The notes beneath the pieces are model-generated. The model saw only the letters and a list, made by a program, of their open reading frames with translations. It was not told where the DNA came from and searched no databases. A program made the position numbers and the translations under genes. Shown here piece by piece: positions 8,710 to 19,205 of a stretch of 64,000 nucleotides of DNA; the first letter of the stretch is position 1, and the number at the start of each line of letters is the position of its first letter. This DNA is from Aliiglaciecola sp. 3_MG-2023 (GTDB taxonomy: Bacteria > Pseudomonadota > Gammaproteobacteria > Enterobacterales > Alteromonadaceae): positions 124,001-188,000 of the forward strand of contig NZ_JAUORV010000005.1 of NCBI RefSeq assembly GCF_030548205.1. The letters run 5' to 3'.

Positions 8710-11700
8710 ATGGATATAGCGCGCTATGCCATGCGTACGCCAGTGAATATCTGGTTGCTTATTTTAGTCTTTTCCATCGGTGGTTTAATTGCACTTTCTG
8801 AGATTGGGCGTTTGGAAAACCCAGCGTTTACCATCAAACAAGTAAAGGTCATTACCGCGTTTCCTGGTGCAAGTGCTAAGAAGGTGGAAGAGCAGGTTAC
8901 AGAACCTCTGGAAATCGCCATCCAGCAAATGTCACAACTTTATCGTTTAACGTCTATTTCGTCACCAGGGCAGTCTGAGATTACCGTTGAAGTGCAACCT
9001 CACTACGATGGCGATATGTTGCCACAGATTTGGGATGAACTAAGAAAGCGGCTAGGTGATATGAGTGGCTCTTTACCTGTTGGCGCCCAAGAACCTGCGG
9101 TCTATGATGACTTTGGTGACGTTTACGGTTTGTACTTTGCGTTGGTTGCCCCCGACTTTAGCCCTTATGAAATGCGAGAATTTGCGCGGATCATTCGCAG
9201 ACAATTATTAACCACTGAAGGGGTGGCGAAAGTTGAAGTGAGCGGCGTATTGCAAGAGCAAGTTGTAGCCTATATTGATCCTTATTTAATTGCTGGATTA
9301 GGTATGAGCTTTCCAGATATTGTGGGGTTATTTGAAGACAATTTAAATCCATTTAATAGCGGTCGGATCCAAGTCGATGGCAAAAAAATCAGATTACTTG
9401 TAGAAGAGTCTCCAAATCAATTGGAGGAAATCGGTAATCTAGCATTAGTCATACCTGGTACCAGTCGCTCCGTACGTATTAAAGATATTGCCAGGCTCGA
9501 ACTCGAACCTGCTGAAATTCAGTCTTCTCTTATTCGCTATCAAGGCAGTGAAGCTATCACCTTAGCGGTATCCGCTATCGATGGCGTGAATATCGTGGAA
9601 GTGGGTGAGCACGTTCGTCAAACAGTTGATAGCTTGCTAGATGATTTGCCACTGGGGATGAAGCTGACTCCAATTTATGACCAAGCCAAAATTGTCGATG
9701 ATTCTGTTGGCGGATTCATTATGAACCTTATTATGTCCGTGGTGGTGGTCACCCTAACACTTTGGTTATTTATGGGCTGGCGATCTTCCGTCATCGTTGG
9801 CGCTGTGCTGGTTATTACTGTGCTTGGCACTGTCATGATCATGTGGTTAATGGGAGTGCAGCTGCAACGGATTTCTCTAGGGGCCATGGTGATAGCTATG
9901 GGTATGTTGGTTGACAACGCTATTGTTGTTGCAGAAGGTATGATGTTAAAAATTCGTGGCGGAACTAAACCAGTGGATGCCGCTAGTTTTGTGGTAAAAC
10001 GCACTCAATGGCCTTTACTCGGCGCTACGATTATTGGTATTGCTGCATTTTCCGGTATTGGGTTGTCTGATGACGCCACAGGTGAATTTCTGTATTCACT
10101 GTTTTTTGTTGTTTTAGTCTCACTGATGCTGAGTTGGGTGTTAGCCGTAACTGTTGTGCCTGTATTGGGTGGTTATGTGTATAAATCACAAAAGTTTGCT
10201 GGAGACCTGGAAAGTATTGGTAAAACGCAAAAAGTATTTTTACATATTTTGCATAAAGCTTTGCGGTTTAGGTGGGTGACACTCACCTCGTTAGTTGTGA
10301 TCACCGGTATTGCTTTGGCTGGCTTTGGTTATGTGAAGCAAGGGTTCTTCCCTTCATCAAATGCACCTATTTTCTTTATTCATTACTGGGGACCGCAAGA
10401 TCAAGATATACGCTATACCGAAGATAAAATTGAACAAGCTGAAAAACGAATCTTAACCTTTGACGGCGTGGAATCAGTAACCAGTTTTGTCGGGCGAGGA
10501 GCTGACCGTTTTACGCTGACATACGCTCCTGAAGCGAATAATGAAAGCTACGGTTTGTTGTTTATTCGCGTACACGATAAAGACGCAATCGAAGAGTTGG
10601 CTCCAGCTATTTTGGCCAAGCTAAAGGATGTTGATCTCGATGCTGATTTTTATATGGAGCGAATGCAGTTTGGTCCAGGTGGTGGTGCTAAACTGCAGGC
10701 TCGTTTCTCTGGTCCTGACCCGTTAATTTTGCGGCAGCTAGCAGAACAAGCACAACAGGTATTCAATCAAGACGGGAGTATCCGAGATATTCGTCATGAT
10801 TGGCGTGAAAAAGGTCTTGCTCTGAATGCTCATTATGATGAGTTTAATGCCGGTATGTCAGGAATATCCCGCTCCGATTTTAATGACGCAATTCAGTATG
10901 CCAGTGATGGATTATCTTTAGGGGTAGTGCGCGATGGTGATTATTCATATCCCATCAAAGCGAAGATGGCTACTGTTGGTCAAACTCCCATTGAAGCCAT
11001 TGAAAATAACCGCGTATGGAGCTCCCAGCAACGGGTATACGTACCATTCCAACAAGTGTCGAAAGAGCTAGAGTTGGTGAATGAAGATGTGCTAATTCAA
11101 CGTCGAAATAGAATTAGAACAATTACCATTTCAGCCGAGCCTGGTTTTAATGAGACCGCAGGTGAAGCCTTCACGCGTCTTCGACCTAAGGTGGAAGCCA
11201 TTGATTTACCAGATGGTTATAAACTTGAATGGGGTGGCGAGTATGAAAATGCCAATGAAGCGCAAGAAGCACTAGGCAAAGGCCTACCTGTCGGATTTTT
11301 GGTGATGTTTTTAATTTCGGTATTGTTGTTTGGTCGAGTGAAACAACCATTGATCATCTGGATGGTAGTACCCATGGCAGTCGTGGGAGTAGTTGCCGGA
11401 CTATTAGCGACAGACATGCCCTTTGGTTTTATGTCGCTGTTAGGCTTTTTAAGCCTGTTTGGTATGTTAATTAAAAACGCCATTGTTCTAATTGAAGAAA
11501 TCGATTTGCTTCTCGAGGAAGGACAAACGCCAAGACTCGCCATTACCAATGCCAGTTTAAGTCGTCTCAGACCTGTCTCATTGGCTGCTATTACCACTAT
11601 ATTAGGCATGGCTCCACTTTTGTTTGATGCATTCTTTGCTGATATGGCTGTGACTATTATGGGAGGGTTAGCCTTCGCCACAGTACTGACATTGATTGCC

Positions 11701-11760
11701 GTACCTGTTCTGTATAGCGTGTTCTTTAGGATCAGCTTTAGAAAAGCTGAGTCAGCCTAA
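8710..11760 (+). CDS. RND efflux permease (AcrB/HAE1-like)
   Basis: A 1016-residue inner-membrane proton-driven exporter. It has the RND layout: one transmembrane helix at the start, a large periplasmic porter/docking loop, helices around residues 335-490, a second periplasmic loop and final helices at about 855-1005. The helix 4 motif GMLVDNAIVVAEG holds the conserved Asp of the proton relay, and FGMLIKNAIVLIEEID is its symmetric counterpart. It is the second gene of the adaptor-permease operon under TetR control. Substrates cannot be predicted. The operon ends with a long hairpin shared with the convergent lactate permease gene. Confidence 0.93.
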   Translation: MDIARYAMRTPVNIWLLILVFSIGGLIALSEIGRLENPAFTIKQVKVITAFPGASAKKVEEQVTEPLEIAIQQMSQLYRLTSISSPGQSEITVEVQPHYDGDMLPQIWDELRKRLGDMSGSLPVGAQEPAVYDDFGDVYGLYFALVAPDFSPYEMREFARIIRRQLLTTEGVAKVEVSGVLQEQVVAYIDPYLIAGLGMSFPDIVGLFEDNLNPFNSGRIQVDGKKIRLLVEESPNQLEEIGNLALVIPGTSRSVRIKDIARLELEPAEIQSSLIRYQGSEAITLAVSAIDGVNIVEVGEHVRQTVDSLLDDLPLGMKLTPIYDQAKIVDDSVGGFIMNLIMSVVVVTLTLWLFMGWRSSVIVGAVLVITVLGTVMIMWLMGVQLQRISLGAMVIAMGMLVDNAIVVAEGMMLKIRGGTKPVDAASFVVKRTQWPLLGATIIGIAAFSGIGLSDDATGEFLYSLFFVVLVSLMLSWVLAVTVVPVLGGYVYKSQKFAGDLESIGKTQKVFLHILHKALRFRWVTLTSLVVITGIALAGFGYVKQGFFPSSNAPIFFIHYWGPQDQDIRYTEDKIEQAEKRILTFDGVESVTSFVGRGADRFTLTYAPEANNESYGLLFIRVHDKDAIEELAPAILAKLKDVDLDADFYMERMQFGPGGGAKLQARFSGPDPLILRQLAEQAQQVFNQDGSIRDIRHDWREKGLALNAHYDEFNAGMSGISRSDFNDAIQYASDGLSLGVVRDGDYSYPIKAKMATVGQTPIEAIENNRVWSSQQRVYVPFQQVSKELELVNEDVLIQRRNRIRTITISAEPGFNETAGEAFTRLRPKVEAIDLPDGYKLEWGGEYENANEAQEALGKGLPVGFLVMFLISVLLFGRVKQPLIIWMVVPMAVVGVVAGLLATDMPFGFMSLLGFLSLFGMLIKNAIVLIEEIDLLLEEGQTPRLAITNASLSRLRPVSLAAITTILGMAPLLFDAFFADMAVTIMGGLAFATVLTLIAVPVLYSVFFRISFRKAESA

Positions 11761-11811
11761 CGGGCAATGGGAGCTTGCTGAATCCCTAACTCGTTATACA
11801 ATTCGCCTGTT

Positions 11812-11846
11812 TTAACTAGCCTCAATTCTAAATTGGGGTTAGTTAA
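11812..11846. terminator. Bidirectional hairpin between the RND permease and lactate permease genes
   Basis: A 16-bp stem (11812-11827 with 11831-11846, two G-U pairs on the plus-strand RNA) and a CTA loop. It overlaps the last codons and stop of the convergent lactate permease gene. There is no strong T tract. Confidence 0.6.
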
Positions 11847-13461
11847 CAACACTTAACCAAATAAGCGACACTGCACCTGCGAGAAGACAATAAAGCATCA
11901 TTGGCACGAGTGTCAGCCTGATAACAGAACCTTCCTGGTTGTTCAGACCTACCACCGAACAAGCCGCTACTACGTTTACAACACAAATCATATTCCCTGC
12001 ATTTGAACCCAACATCTGTAACCCTAAAATCACATTGGGGGCGATTTCTAGCGTTAATGCAGTAGTTTGTTGCAGCTCAGCAAACATCATATTTGAAAAG
12101 GTCGCGGATCCAGAAATAAATGCACCTAACGCACCGACGAAAGCGGCAGCCATTGGCCAAGACTGACCAAAAAATTCTGACATCATCATCGCCAACTCTT
12201 TAGGCATACTTGTCAATGGGCTGGTGGCAACATCGGAATTAATAAAAACTCTGACTAGGGGGACGGCTGTGGCTAGGGTCAAAAGAGATGGCACTAGCGA
12301 CTTCACAGATAAGCGAAATGATGTGCTAATTTGCTGTAAGGACATTTTGTGTAAGAAGAAGGTGAGCACACATACCAAAACAAATATAACCCCAGGTAAA
12401 TACAACGGACTAGCAGAATGGGATATTGAGGTCCCTAAAATATGGTTAAATTCGATTTTTACACCAGTCAATAGGGGTTTAAGTGGTAAGGAGTCTAGTC
12501 GAGTGAGTACCAATAAAACTGCGACTACGACATAGGGCATCCAAGCACAGTATATTGACATTTCGGATGCTTTTTTAGGGGGGGGAACCGCTGGTTCAGG
12601 CTGCTTATTTGTTGCTTCTTCACCTGCAAATAGCCATACTTTTTTAGGAACTAAAAAATTCAGTTTGACTGCGCCAATAACGATGATTAAGCCTAAAAGC
12701 CCACCGAGAATCGACGGGAAATCGGGGCCTAGGATATTGGCTACAAGCCAGGCGGGTAGCAAAAATGCAAGACCGGCAAATACCGCGAAAGGCCAAAGTG
12801 CTAACCCTTCTTTGAATGAGCGATTTTCACCCCAGAAACGCGTTAGAATACTTACCATCATCAAAGGGATAAACACACCGACAAACAAATCAATACTAAT
12901 TGCTGCAGTGGCAATGTGTTGCAGCCTGTCATTGCTAATATGCCCAAGACCTTGATTAATGCCGACCAAAATAGGTGTGCCCACAGCGCCAAAAGAAACC
13001 GCCGATGAATCAGCAATGAGTGCTAGGGCAACTGCAGCAAGAGGGTGGAATCCCAGGGCCATAAGAAGCGGAGCGCAGATTGCGGCTGGTGTTCCAAATC
13101 CTGAAGCGCCCTCTAAAAAGCCACCAAACAACCAAGCAATAATGATTAATTGAATTCGTCGATCAGGGCTGATGCCAATAAACCCCTGCCGAATAACTGA
13201 AATTGCGCCACTCTGTGTAAGTGTATTGAGTAAAAAAATTGCGCCAAAAATAATAACTAAGATAGTGGCAGCTATAATCCAGCCTTCAAGTATAGACGCA
13301 AAAATCTGCACATAAGGTACCTGCCAAATTAGCACCGCTAAACTCGCTGTTATCACTAAGCTCACGGCCATTGCCTGCATGGCCGGCCAACGTAATATAA
13401 CTAAAAATACCAGTACAGATAAGATTGGCATGAGAGATGTAACGGTTTGCAGTAATGTCAT
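11839..13461 (-). CDS. lldP: L-lactate permease (LctP/LldP family)
   Basis: A 540-residue polytopic protein with about 13-14 hydrophobic helices throughout. The family motif [19 protein letters not shown] lies near residues 112-130, followed by [17 protein letters not shown], both diagnostic of the lactate permease family (also including glycolate permease GlcA). It imports lactate or glycolate with protons across the inner membrane. It is a single gene, facing left, with no lactate dehydrogenase gene next to it; an LldD-type gene occurs 42 kb away in the fucose operon. Its last codons form part of a terminator hairpin. A G8 tract on the plus strand (12578-12585) codes a short Pro run in a cytoplasmic or periplasmic loop. 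Confidence 0.9.
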   Translation of the reverse strand: MTLLQTVTSLMPILSVLVFLVILRWPAMQAMAVSLVITASLAVLIWQVPYVQIFASILEGWIIAATILVIIFGAIFLLNTLTQSGAISVIRQGFIGISPDRRIQLIIIAWLFGGFLEGASGFGTPAAICAPLLMALGFHPLAAVALALIADSSAVSFGAVGTPILVGINQGLGHISNDRLQHIATAAISIDLFVGVFIPLMMVSILTRFWGENRSFKEGLALWPFAVFAGLAFLLPAWLVANILGPDFPSILGGLLGLIIVIGAVKLNFLVPKKVWLFAGEEATNKQPEPAVPPPKKASEMSIYCAWMPYVVVAVLLVLTRLDSLPLKPLLTGVKIEFNHILGTSISHSASPLYLPGVIFVLVCVLTFFLHKMSLQQISTSFRLSVKSLVPSLLTLATAVPLVRVFINSDVATSPLTSMPKELAMMMSEFFGQSWPMAAAFVGALGAFISGSATFSNMMFAELQQTTALTLEIAPNVILGLQMLGSNAGNMICVVNVVAACSVVGLNNQEGSVIRLTLVPMMLYCLLAGAVSLIWLSVVN

Positions 13462-13755
13462 TTCAAACCCGAGCTGTTTTCGTTTTACACTTCAGGTTTC
13501 ATAGTGAGGTAATTTTGCCGTGTTTACTATGCGACTAAGGTAAAAAGTTAAAAATTTGCGCAAGTTTAACTGCAAAGTATTCTTTTCGTTTCGACTCATG
13601 TCAGTATGATTTATAATCAAATCCCCTCGACTTTTCCGCTAAATTTATATATAGTGCGCGCCGTTTTGAACTAAGTAGTATTGCGCAGCGACATTGGGCT
13701 TTTATTGTGAACCTTGGTTTGTTTTTGTTGCTTTTTTACTATTTGGAATTCCATT

Positions 13756-15357
13756 TTGATATCTACCGCAAACATCACTATGCAGTTTGGCGCTGAGCCA
13801 CTGTTCGAAAATATCTCGGCTAAATTTGGCAATGGCAACCGCTACGGCTTAATCGGTGCAAATGGCTGTGGTAAATCCACTTTAATGAAAATTCTCAGTG
13901 GTGACTTAGCACCTACTTCAGGTAATGTTTCCATCTCTCCGGGTCAAAAGCTGGGTAAACTAAGCCAAGATCAGTTTGCTTTCGAAAAATACTCTGTTGT
14001 TGACACCGTTATTATGGGTGACATGGAGTTGTGGAAAGTAAAACAAGAGCGTGATGAAATTTATGCTAAGCCTGAAATGAGTGAAGCAGACGGTATGCAC
14101 GTGGCCGAATTAGAAACCCTTTATGCGGAGATGGATGGTTATACAGCTGAATCTCGCGCTGGGGAAATATTGTTAGAAGCGGGTATCGAAGAGCATTACC
14201 ATTTTGGTTTGATGTCACAAGTCTCTCCAGGTTGGAAAGTAAGGGTATTACTTGCCCAAGCGTTATTTGCCAACCCAGATATATTGTTACTCGACGAACC
14301 AACCAACAACTTGGATATTTATACCATTAACTGGCTTGCTGAGGTGTTGAATCAACGTAAGTCCACCATGATCATTATTTCCCACGATAGACACTTTTTA
14401 AACTCTGTTTGTACGCATATGGCAGACATTGATTATGGTGAGTTACGTATCTATCCGGGGAACTATGAAAAGTACCAAGAAGCCGCGGCATTAATTCAAG
14501 AGCAGTTGTTGCGAGAAAATGCTAAAAAGAGCGAAGAAATAGAAGAACTGCAAGCCTTTGTCGCACGTTTTTCTGCCAATGCATCTAAAGCTAAGCTTGC
14601 CACCTCCCGGGCTAAAAAGATGGATAAAATTCAACTAGACGAAGTGAAAAGTTCTAGTCGAAGAACGCCGCGTATTCAACTTAAACAGCATCAGAAGTTG
14701 CACAGGCAAGCACTAACCTTAGAAGATATGAGTTTTGGTTTTGAAGATGAACCCTTATTCAAAGGCGCTAACCTGCTACTTGAAGCCGGCGCAAAATTAG
14801 CCATCATTGGTGAAAACGGGGTGGGCAAAACCAGCTTCTTGCGTTGTTTGATGGATGACTTGCAAGCCGAAGGTATGGTGAAATGGTCTGAAAACGCCAG
14901 CGTGGGTTACTGCCCGCAAGACAGTTCTGCCGATTTTGATTGTGATTTGAGTCTTTTTGATTGGATGTCTCAATGGCGCACACCTAAACATAACGATTTG
15001 ATGGTCAGAGGTTTGTTAGGAAGTCTGTTATTTAGTGCCGATGACTTCAATAAAAAAGCTAAGGTATGTTCGGGTGGTGAAAAGAACCGTCTATTATTCG
15101 GTAAGTTAATGATGGCTGACTTGAATGTTTTGGTGATGGACGAGCCCACCAACCACATGGATATGGAAGCGATTCAAGCACTAAATGATGCTTTGGCGGA
15201 TTTTGATGGCACACTGATTTTTGTCAGCCACGATCGTGAATTTGTTTCTTCTTTGGCCACTCGGATTATTGAAATTAAAGATCAAGAAGTCATTGATTTT
15301 CAGGGAACTTACGAAGAATATCTTGCTCACCAAGGACTCCAACAAGCCGTTGCTTAG
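13756..15357 (+). CDS. ybiT: ABC-F ATPase YbiT
   Basis: Two ABC ATPase domains without membrane segments, an ABC-F translation-associated protein. First domain: Walker [10 protein letters not shown], degenerate signature VSPGWK (typical of YbiT) and Walker [12 protein letters not shown]; second domain: [17 protein letters not shown] and [10 protein letters not shown]. The charged linker between them (about 245-320, [11 protein letters not shown]) is the P-site tRNA-interaction motif of the family. Similarity to E. coli YbiT is strong along the whole length. I chose the TTG at 13756, preceded by GGA at a normal distance, because homologues begin at this point (..[10 protein letters not shown]); the in-frame ATG at 13714 would add 14 unconserved, Cys/Phe-rich residues. 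A terminator hairpin follows. Confidence 0.93.
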   Translation: MISTANITMQFGAEPLFENISAKFGNGNRYGLIGANGCGKSTLMKILSGDLAPTSGNVSISPGQKLGKLSQDQFAFEKYSVVDTVIMGDMELWKVKQERDEIYAKPEMSEADGMHVAELETLYAEMDGYTAESRAGEILLEAGIEEHYHFGLMSQVSPGWKVRVLLAQALFANPDILLLDEPTNNLDIYTINWLAEVLNQRKSTMIIISHDRHFLNSVCTHMADIDYGELRIYPGNYEKYQEAAALIQEQLLRENAKKSEEIEELQAFVARFSANASKAKLATSRAKKMDKIQLDEVKSSSRRTPRIQLKQHQKLHRQALTLEDMSFGFEDEPLFKGANLLLEAGAKLAIIGENGVGKTSFLRCLMDDLQAEGMVKWSENASVGYCPQDSSADFDCDLSLFDWMSQWRTPKHNDLMVRGLLGSLLFSADDFNKKAKVCSGGEKNRLLFGKLMMADLNVLVMDEPTNHMDMEAIQALNDALADFDGTLIFVSHDREFVSSLATRIIEIKDQEVIDFQGTYEEYLAHQGLQQAVA

Positions 15358-15396
15358 CAGCTTATAAAGGGAAAATTAAAATAGTGGTGTTAATCG

Positions 15397-15430
15397 ATAA
15401 AGAGCGAGCAAGCTTTGACGCTCTTTATTT
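15397..15430. terminator. Rho-independent terminator (ybiT and convergent gene)
   Basis: ATAAAGAGCG (15397-15406) and CGCTCTTTAT (15419-15428) form a perfect 10-bp stem with a 12-base loop between two convergent genes. It can serve both strands. Confidence 0.75.
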
Positions 15431-15444
15431 CACTGCTTTATTCA

Positions 15445-16200
15445 TTATATTTTCATATTGTTTAGCAGCACATTATAACGCTGAAAAATTTTCTCTATTT
15501 CCCCTTCTTTTTTGATTTTTCTAATGGCGGTATTCAATTCGGGTATTAGGTGATCAAATTCGCGGCGCACTCTAAGTACGATGTCGCCACGGGAGTGAAT
15601 ACTAGCTAAGGTAATTTCCAAATTATAATGATTAGCCCAGTGCTGAGCGGTTAAACCTTCAAGGATAGCCACTTCGAATCGACCTTTACTCAAACCCTTA
15701 ATTAATACATTTTCTGAACTGAAGTCAACTCTCGTGAACATGTCATCATTAAAATAGCTATAGCCTCTGATTGTCCCTACTTGATTGCCATAAATACTAT
15801 GCGGCGTAGAATATTTCTTAGCGTTTTTAGGTAAAGTAACGTTATATTCAGTTAATTCAAAAATGCCGATGGTTTGCACATAGTCGTCTCCCAGATCGCC
15901 ATTTTTAAACCAGCTAAGGCTCATAAAGTCGATATCGAGTTGGTCTTTTTCGAATTCTTGAATTGCTCGTTTAGGCGGGTAATAAAAAAATTTATAGGAG
16001 AAGTTTGCTTTATTCAAAATTACGTCAATCAGTTCTGCAAAGATGCCTGGGTTTTTGTCATCTCTTGAGTACCCGAAAGGAATCCAAAATTCAGTTCCGC
16101 TTAAATTGTATCTTAGAACAATTGGTTTTTTATCGATTGCTTGAGAAGTCGAGATGAAAGCGAAATAAAAAAGTACAAATAAGAGTATCCGAGGGATCAT
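15445..16200 (-). CDS. Periplasmic solute-binding-protein-like (SBP_bac_3) protein
   Basis: About 251 residues from the ATG at 16198-16200, which opens a clear signal peptide (MIPRILLFVLFYFAF..SQA). The frame stays open another 54 codons upstream but without secretion features, so this start is preferred; an ATG at 16245 is an alternative. The mature part has the bilobal family-3 binding-protein pattern (WIPFGY, then PGIFAELIDVIL near the N-terminus and a late LNTAIRKIKKEGEIEKIFQRY). Many Alteromonadales encode such stand-alone proteins without ABC partners, and none is adjacent here. The ligand is unknown. Confidence 0.75.
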   Translation of the reverse strand: MIPRILLFVLFYFAFISTSQAIDKKPIVLRYNLSGTEFWIPFGYSRDDKNPGIFAELIDVILNKANFSYKFFYYPPKRAIQEFEKDQLDIDFMSLSWFKNGDLGDDYVQTIGIFELTEYNVTLPKNAKKYSTPHSIYGNQVGTIRGYSYFNDDMFTRVDFSSENVLIKGLSKGRFEVAILEGLTAQHWANHYNLEITLASIHSRGDIVLRVRREFDHLIPELNTAIRKIKKEGEIEKIFQRYNVLLNNMKI

Positions 16201-16430
16201 ATCGGCGCGAAGAAAAGCTATTTTTATTCTATTGCAACCTGGCATAAAACTTACTCTTGTTACAGATGAATCAGCTGAATAAGTATGACCTTTTAATTTA
16301 TCTTGTCTTAATAATAGGACACAAGATGTGAAATATCTCTTCGATTTGTCGTTTATTTGCAATAAACTTTCAGGTTGATTCGAAATTTTAAAGGTTCAAT
16401 AGACGATATTTTGAGTTGAATTGCAAACTT

Positions 16431-16443
16431 CGTAAAGTTTACG
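16431..16443. promoter_or_regulatory. Short palindrome upstream of the tripartite RND operon
   Basis: CGTAAA-G-TTTACG, a 6-1-6 dyad about 60 bp before the outer-membrane-factor start. It is a possible operator; no regulator gene is adjacent to this operon. Confidence 0.3.
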
Positions 16444-16501
16444 TAAATTCAATTTTTTGTTACTGCATAACCTCTAGACTCACTGTATTATTTTAGACAA
16501 T

Positions 16502-17926
16502 ATGCCTAATCCACGTAGTTTTATGCTGTCAAAATTCTTTTTATATAACAAAAAAATAGAGCTGTTTTCCTTAACCTTGGTGTTATTTTTTTTGCACGGT
16601 TGTAGCTCCGTTGAATTGGATCAAAATAAGGAAGTTCCAGCTTTACCTGAAGAGTGGCAGTTCCAGCATAATGCCAAACAAGTTGACGATAACTGGTTAG
16701 CTAATTTTACCTCTAAATCCGATAATCAACATTTAACTGTTCTACTCAATGAAGCCATTGAGGCAAATCAAAGTATTCGTTCACAAGCCTATTTACTAGA
16801 TATTGCGCAACAGAATTTAATTATCGCAAAAAGTAATTTTTGGCCTTCTCTCGATGCCTCATTTGATGCATCACGCAGCAGCAGTAGTGGAAACAGTTTT
16901 AGTCTAGAAGCTCAACTATCTTATGAACTGGATATTTGGGGAGCGTTGTCAGATGCTGAGCGTCAAGCAAAGCTCAGTTATTTACAAACAAAAGCAGAGT
17001 TAGAAGAGGCCAGATTGCAATTAGCTGGTGATGTCATCATTGCTTATGCGAATGCTTCTAGGGCGTTTCAGCGCACAGAATTAGCAGCCCAGCAAGTACA
17101 GAATTCATCCAATAGTCTAGACATTATTGAACGTGGTTATCAAGCGGGTTTGAACGAATCCTTAGACGTTTATCTTGCTCGAAATGAACTCAACTCAGAT
17201 AAGTCAACACTGGCAACCAACCAACAAACGTTGTTAGAGAGTGTTAGAGCCTTGGAACGGTTACTGGGTCGCTATCCTAATGGACAACTAGAGGTTGCAC
17301 AGGTTTTAAACCTGCCTGATGTTGATGTTGCCGTTGGTTTACCCTCGGAACTAGTCACCCGAAAACCTGCTTTACAAGCCAGTTGGTTAGAATTGATGGC
17401 GCAAGATGCAGCTTTAGCCATAGCGCACAAAGCACGCTTCCCTTCAGTTAACCTAGCTGCCAGTGGAGGGCCGTCAAGTGACTCGCTATCAGATTTGCTA
17501 TCCACTTCTGCAGCCTGGTCTTTGGTTGGCGGTATTTCAGCGCCAATTTTTAATGCTGGAAAGCTTAAGGCCAATGAAGAGATTGAATTGTTAACCTTGA
17601 AACGTCTTGAAGAAAGTTATTTGGATACGGTATTAAACGCTCTTTTGGAGGTGGAGAATACCCTTTCTGCAGAAGCGAGTTTAATTGAGCGATATGAAGC
17701 CACCGTAAAGGCCGAAGAAAACGCTAAATTTGCCAATAAACTGTCTTTTGAGCAATACCAAGCAGGCCTAGTAACTTACACCACTGTGTTAGAGGCTCAG
17801 GCGAGGCTTATTGCCGCTCAAAATAACCTCATCGATATTAAAACTGACTTAATTGCGAATCGAGTTCAACTGCATGTTGCTCTCGGAGGAGGAATCAACC
17901 TCTACGCCCCAATTCAAGAGCTTTGA
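16502..17926 (+). CDS. Outer-membrane efflux lipoprotein (TolC/NodT family)
   Basis: A 474-residue outer-membrane factor with a lipoprotein signal peptide and lipobox LHGC (lipidated Cys near residue 34). Two repeated OEP domains are visible, each with long Ala/Gln/Leu-rich helices (about 85-220 and 295-460) that build the periplasmic tunnel. It is the first gene of a three-gene efflux operon: the adaptor starts four bases after its stop. An in-frame ATG at 16523 is an alternative start, since the hydrophobic signal segment begins after both. Confidence 0.9.
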   Translation: MPNPRSFMLSKFFLYNKKIELFSLTLVLFFLHGCSSVELDQNKEVPALPEEWQFQHNAKQVDDNWLANFTSKSDNQHLTVLLNEAIEANQSIRSQAYLLDIAQQNLIIAKSNFWPSLDASFDASRSSSSGNSFSLEAQLSYELDIWGALSDAERQAKLSYLQTKAELEEARLQLAGDVIIAYANASRAFQRTELAAQQVQNSSNSLDIIERGYQAGLNESLDVYLARNELNSDKSTLATNQQTLLESVRALERLLGRYPNGQLEVAQVLNLPDVDVAVGLPSELVTRKPALQASWLELMAQDAALAIAHKARFPSVNLAASGGPSSDSLSDLLSTSAAWSLVGGISAPIFNAGKLKANEEIELLTLKRLEESYLDTVLNALLEVENTLSAEASLIERYEATVKAEENAKFANKLSFEQYQAGLVTYTTVLEAQARLIAAQNNLIDIKTDLIANRVQLHVALGGGINLYAPIQEL

Positions 17927-17930
17927 TTAA

Positions 17931-19205
17931 ATGGTAATTTCTAAAAAAATTGTATTGCCCATCGTTGTTATGCTTATTGCTGCTGTCGCGGTGTGGGTTA
18001 TCTATAACAATCCTCCTGAAGCCAAACGTCAGCGGCCAAATAATGCTGCGGTGTTGAGCGTGGAAACGCAATTATTGCAACCTGAAAAGTTTCAGATCAC
18101 TCTAGACAGTTATGGTGTGGTTACCCCACGTACCCAAAGCTCGTTAATGTCTCAGGTTGCGGGGCAAATCGTGTTTGTAGATGATGCCTTTCGTACCGGC
18201 GGATTTTTTCAAAAAGGCGACTTGTTACTAGCAATTGACGATAGCGATTACTTAGCTGAAGTCAATATTGCCAAGGCTAACCTTATTACTGCGCAGCAAA
18301 GTTTAGCTGAAGAAATGGCGCGCTCTGAGCAAGCAAAAATAGACTGGCAGCGGTTAGGGGGTAAGCAAAAACCCAGTGATTTGGTGTTGAGAATACCCCA
18401 ACAAGAAAGTGCACAAGCTAATTTAATTTCTGCAAAAGCACAACTGACAAAAGCAGAGTTATCATTAAAACGCACCAAAATAATTGCACCTTATAGTGGC
18501 CGAGTGGTAACCCAAAATGTAGATATTGGGACAGTCGTCTCAAACAATACCGAGTTAGCCAGCATTTATGCTACTGACTATTTGGAGGTTCGCTTAGCAA
18601 TTAATAACAATGATTTGGGCTTCGTAGATCTACCCGAAACCAATATTGACAATTCCCTCGCCACGCCCCCCATAAACGTGACTTTTACGTCTGATCTCAT
18701 CGGTCAGCAAACCTGGACGGGTAAAATAATACGCACCGAAAGCTCCATAGATTCTGCATCGCGACAATTATATGTGGTGGCGCAAATTGATGATCCCTTT
18801 AATCAAGCTATTGAGCGTGGCGTATCGATTAAAATTGGTGAGTATTTAACCGCCGAAATAGAAGGGCAGACTATTGATAACGCTATCGTTATACCTGTTA
18901 CTGCAATCTATCAAGGTAGTTACGTATATATTGAACAAGACGGTGTACTGCTGAGAAAAGAAGTCGAAGTTGCTTGGCAAAACGATAGCCAGGCGTTAAT
19001 TAAATCCGGTTTAGAAAGTGGACAAGCCTTAGTGGTAACTCCGTTGGGCCAAGTAAGCTCAGGTACCGCAGTATCTGTCATCAACAATGCCAGTCATTCT
19101 CAGAAGCAGAGCAAAGGTGCTGGTAAAAAACGAGACCCCAATTCAAGGCCTGAGCGTCCCAACAGCGAAAGAGGTGCTAATCGACCTCCACGTAAGGAAG
19201 GGTAA
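17931..19205 (+). CDS. RND efflux periplasmic adaptor (membrane fusion) protein
   Basis: A 424-residue adaptor with an N-terminal membrane anchor (about 5-25) rather than a lipobox. Lipoyl halves (SQVAGQIVFVDDAFRTGGFFQKGDLLLAIDD and IIAPYSGRVVTQNVDIG) flank a coiled-coil hairpin of roughly 85-165, followed by the beta-barrel. The C-terminus ends in an unusual basic Lys/Arg/Pro/Asn-rich tail of about 30 residues after the last folded strand. The stop codon immediately precedes the permease ATG, indicating translational coupling. It bridges the permease and the outer-membrane factor. Confidence 0.92.
   Translation: MVISKKIVLPIVVMLIAAVAVWVIYNNPPEAKRQRPNNAAVLSVETQLLQPEKFQITLDSYGVVTPRTQSSLMSQVAGQIVFVDDAFRTGGFFQKGDLLLAIDDSDYLAEVNIAKANLITAQQSLAEEMARSEQAKIDWQRLGGKQKPSDLVLRIPQQESAQANLISAKAQLTKAELSLKRTKIIAPYSGRVVTQNVDIGTVVSNNTELASIYATDYLEVRLAINNNDLGFVDLPETNIDNSLATPPINVTFTSDLIGQQTWTGKIIRTESSIDSASRQLYVVAQIDDPFNQAIERGVSIKIGEYLTAEIEGQTIDNAIVIPVTAIYQGSYVYIEQDGVLLRKEVEVAWQNDSQALIKSGLESGQALVVTPLGQVSSGTAVSVINNASHSQKQSKGAGKKRDPNSRPERPNSERGANRPPRKEG

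Noticed and set aside
11217-11681. Open frame of 154 codons on the minus strand inside the RND permease gene
   Set aside because: It lies wholly within a convincing permease domain on the other strand, has no recognisable domain or ribosome-binding site, and mirrors its codon pattern.
13714-13755. ATG-initiated N-terminal extension of YbiT
   Set aside because: The 14 extra residues (Cys/Phe-rich) are not found at the start of YbiT proteins as I know them, while a TTG with a GGA site sits exactly at the conserved start.
16201-16362. Longer N-terminus for the solute-binding-like protein
   Set aside because: The added 54 residues precede a textbook signal peptide, which would be buried; the shorter start is more sensible.
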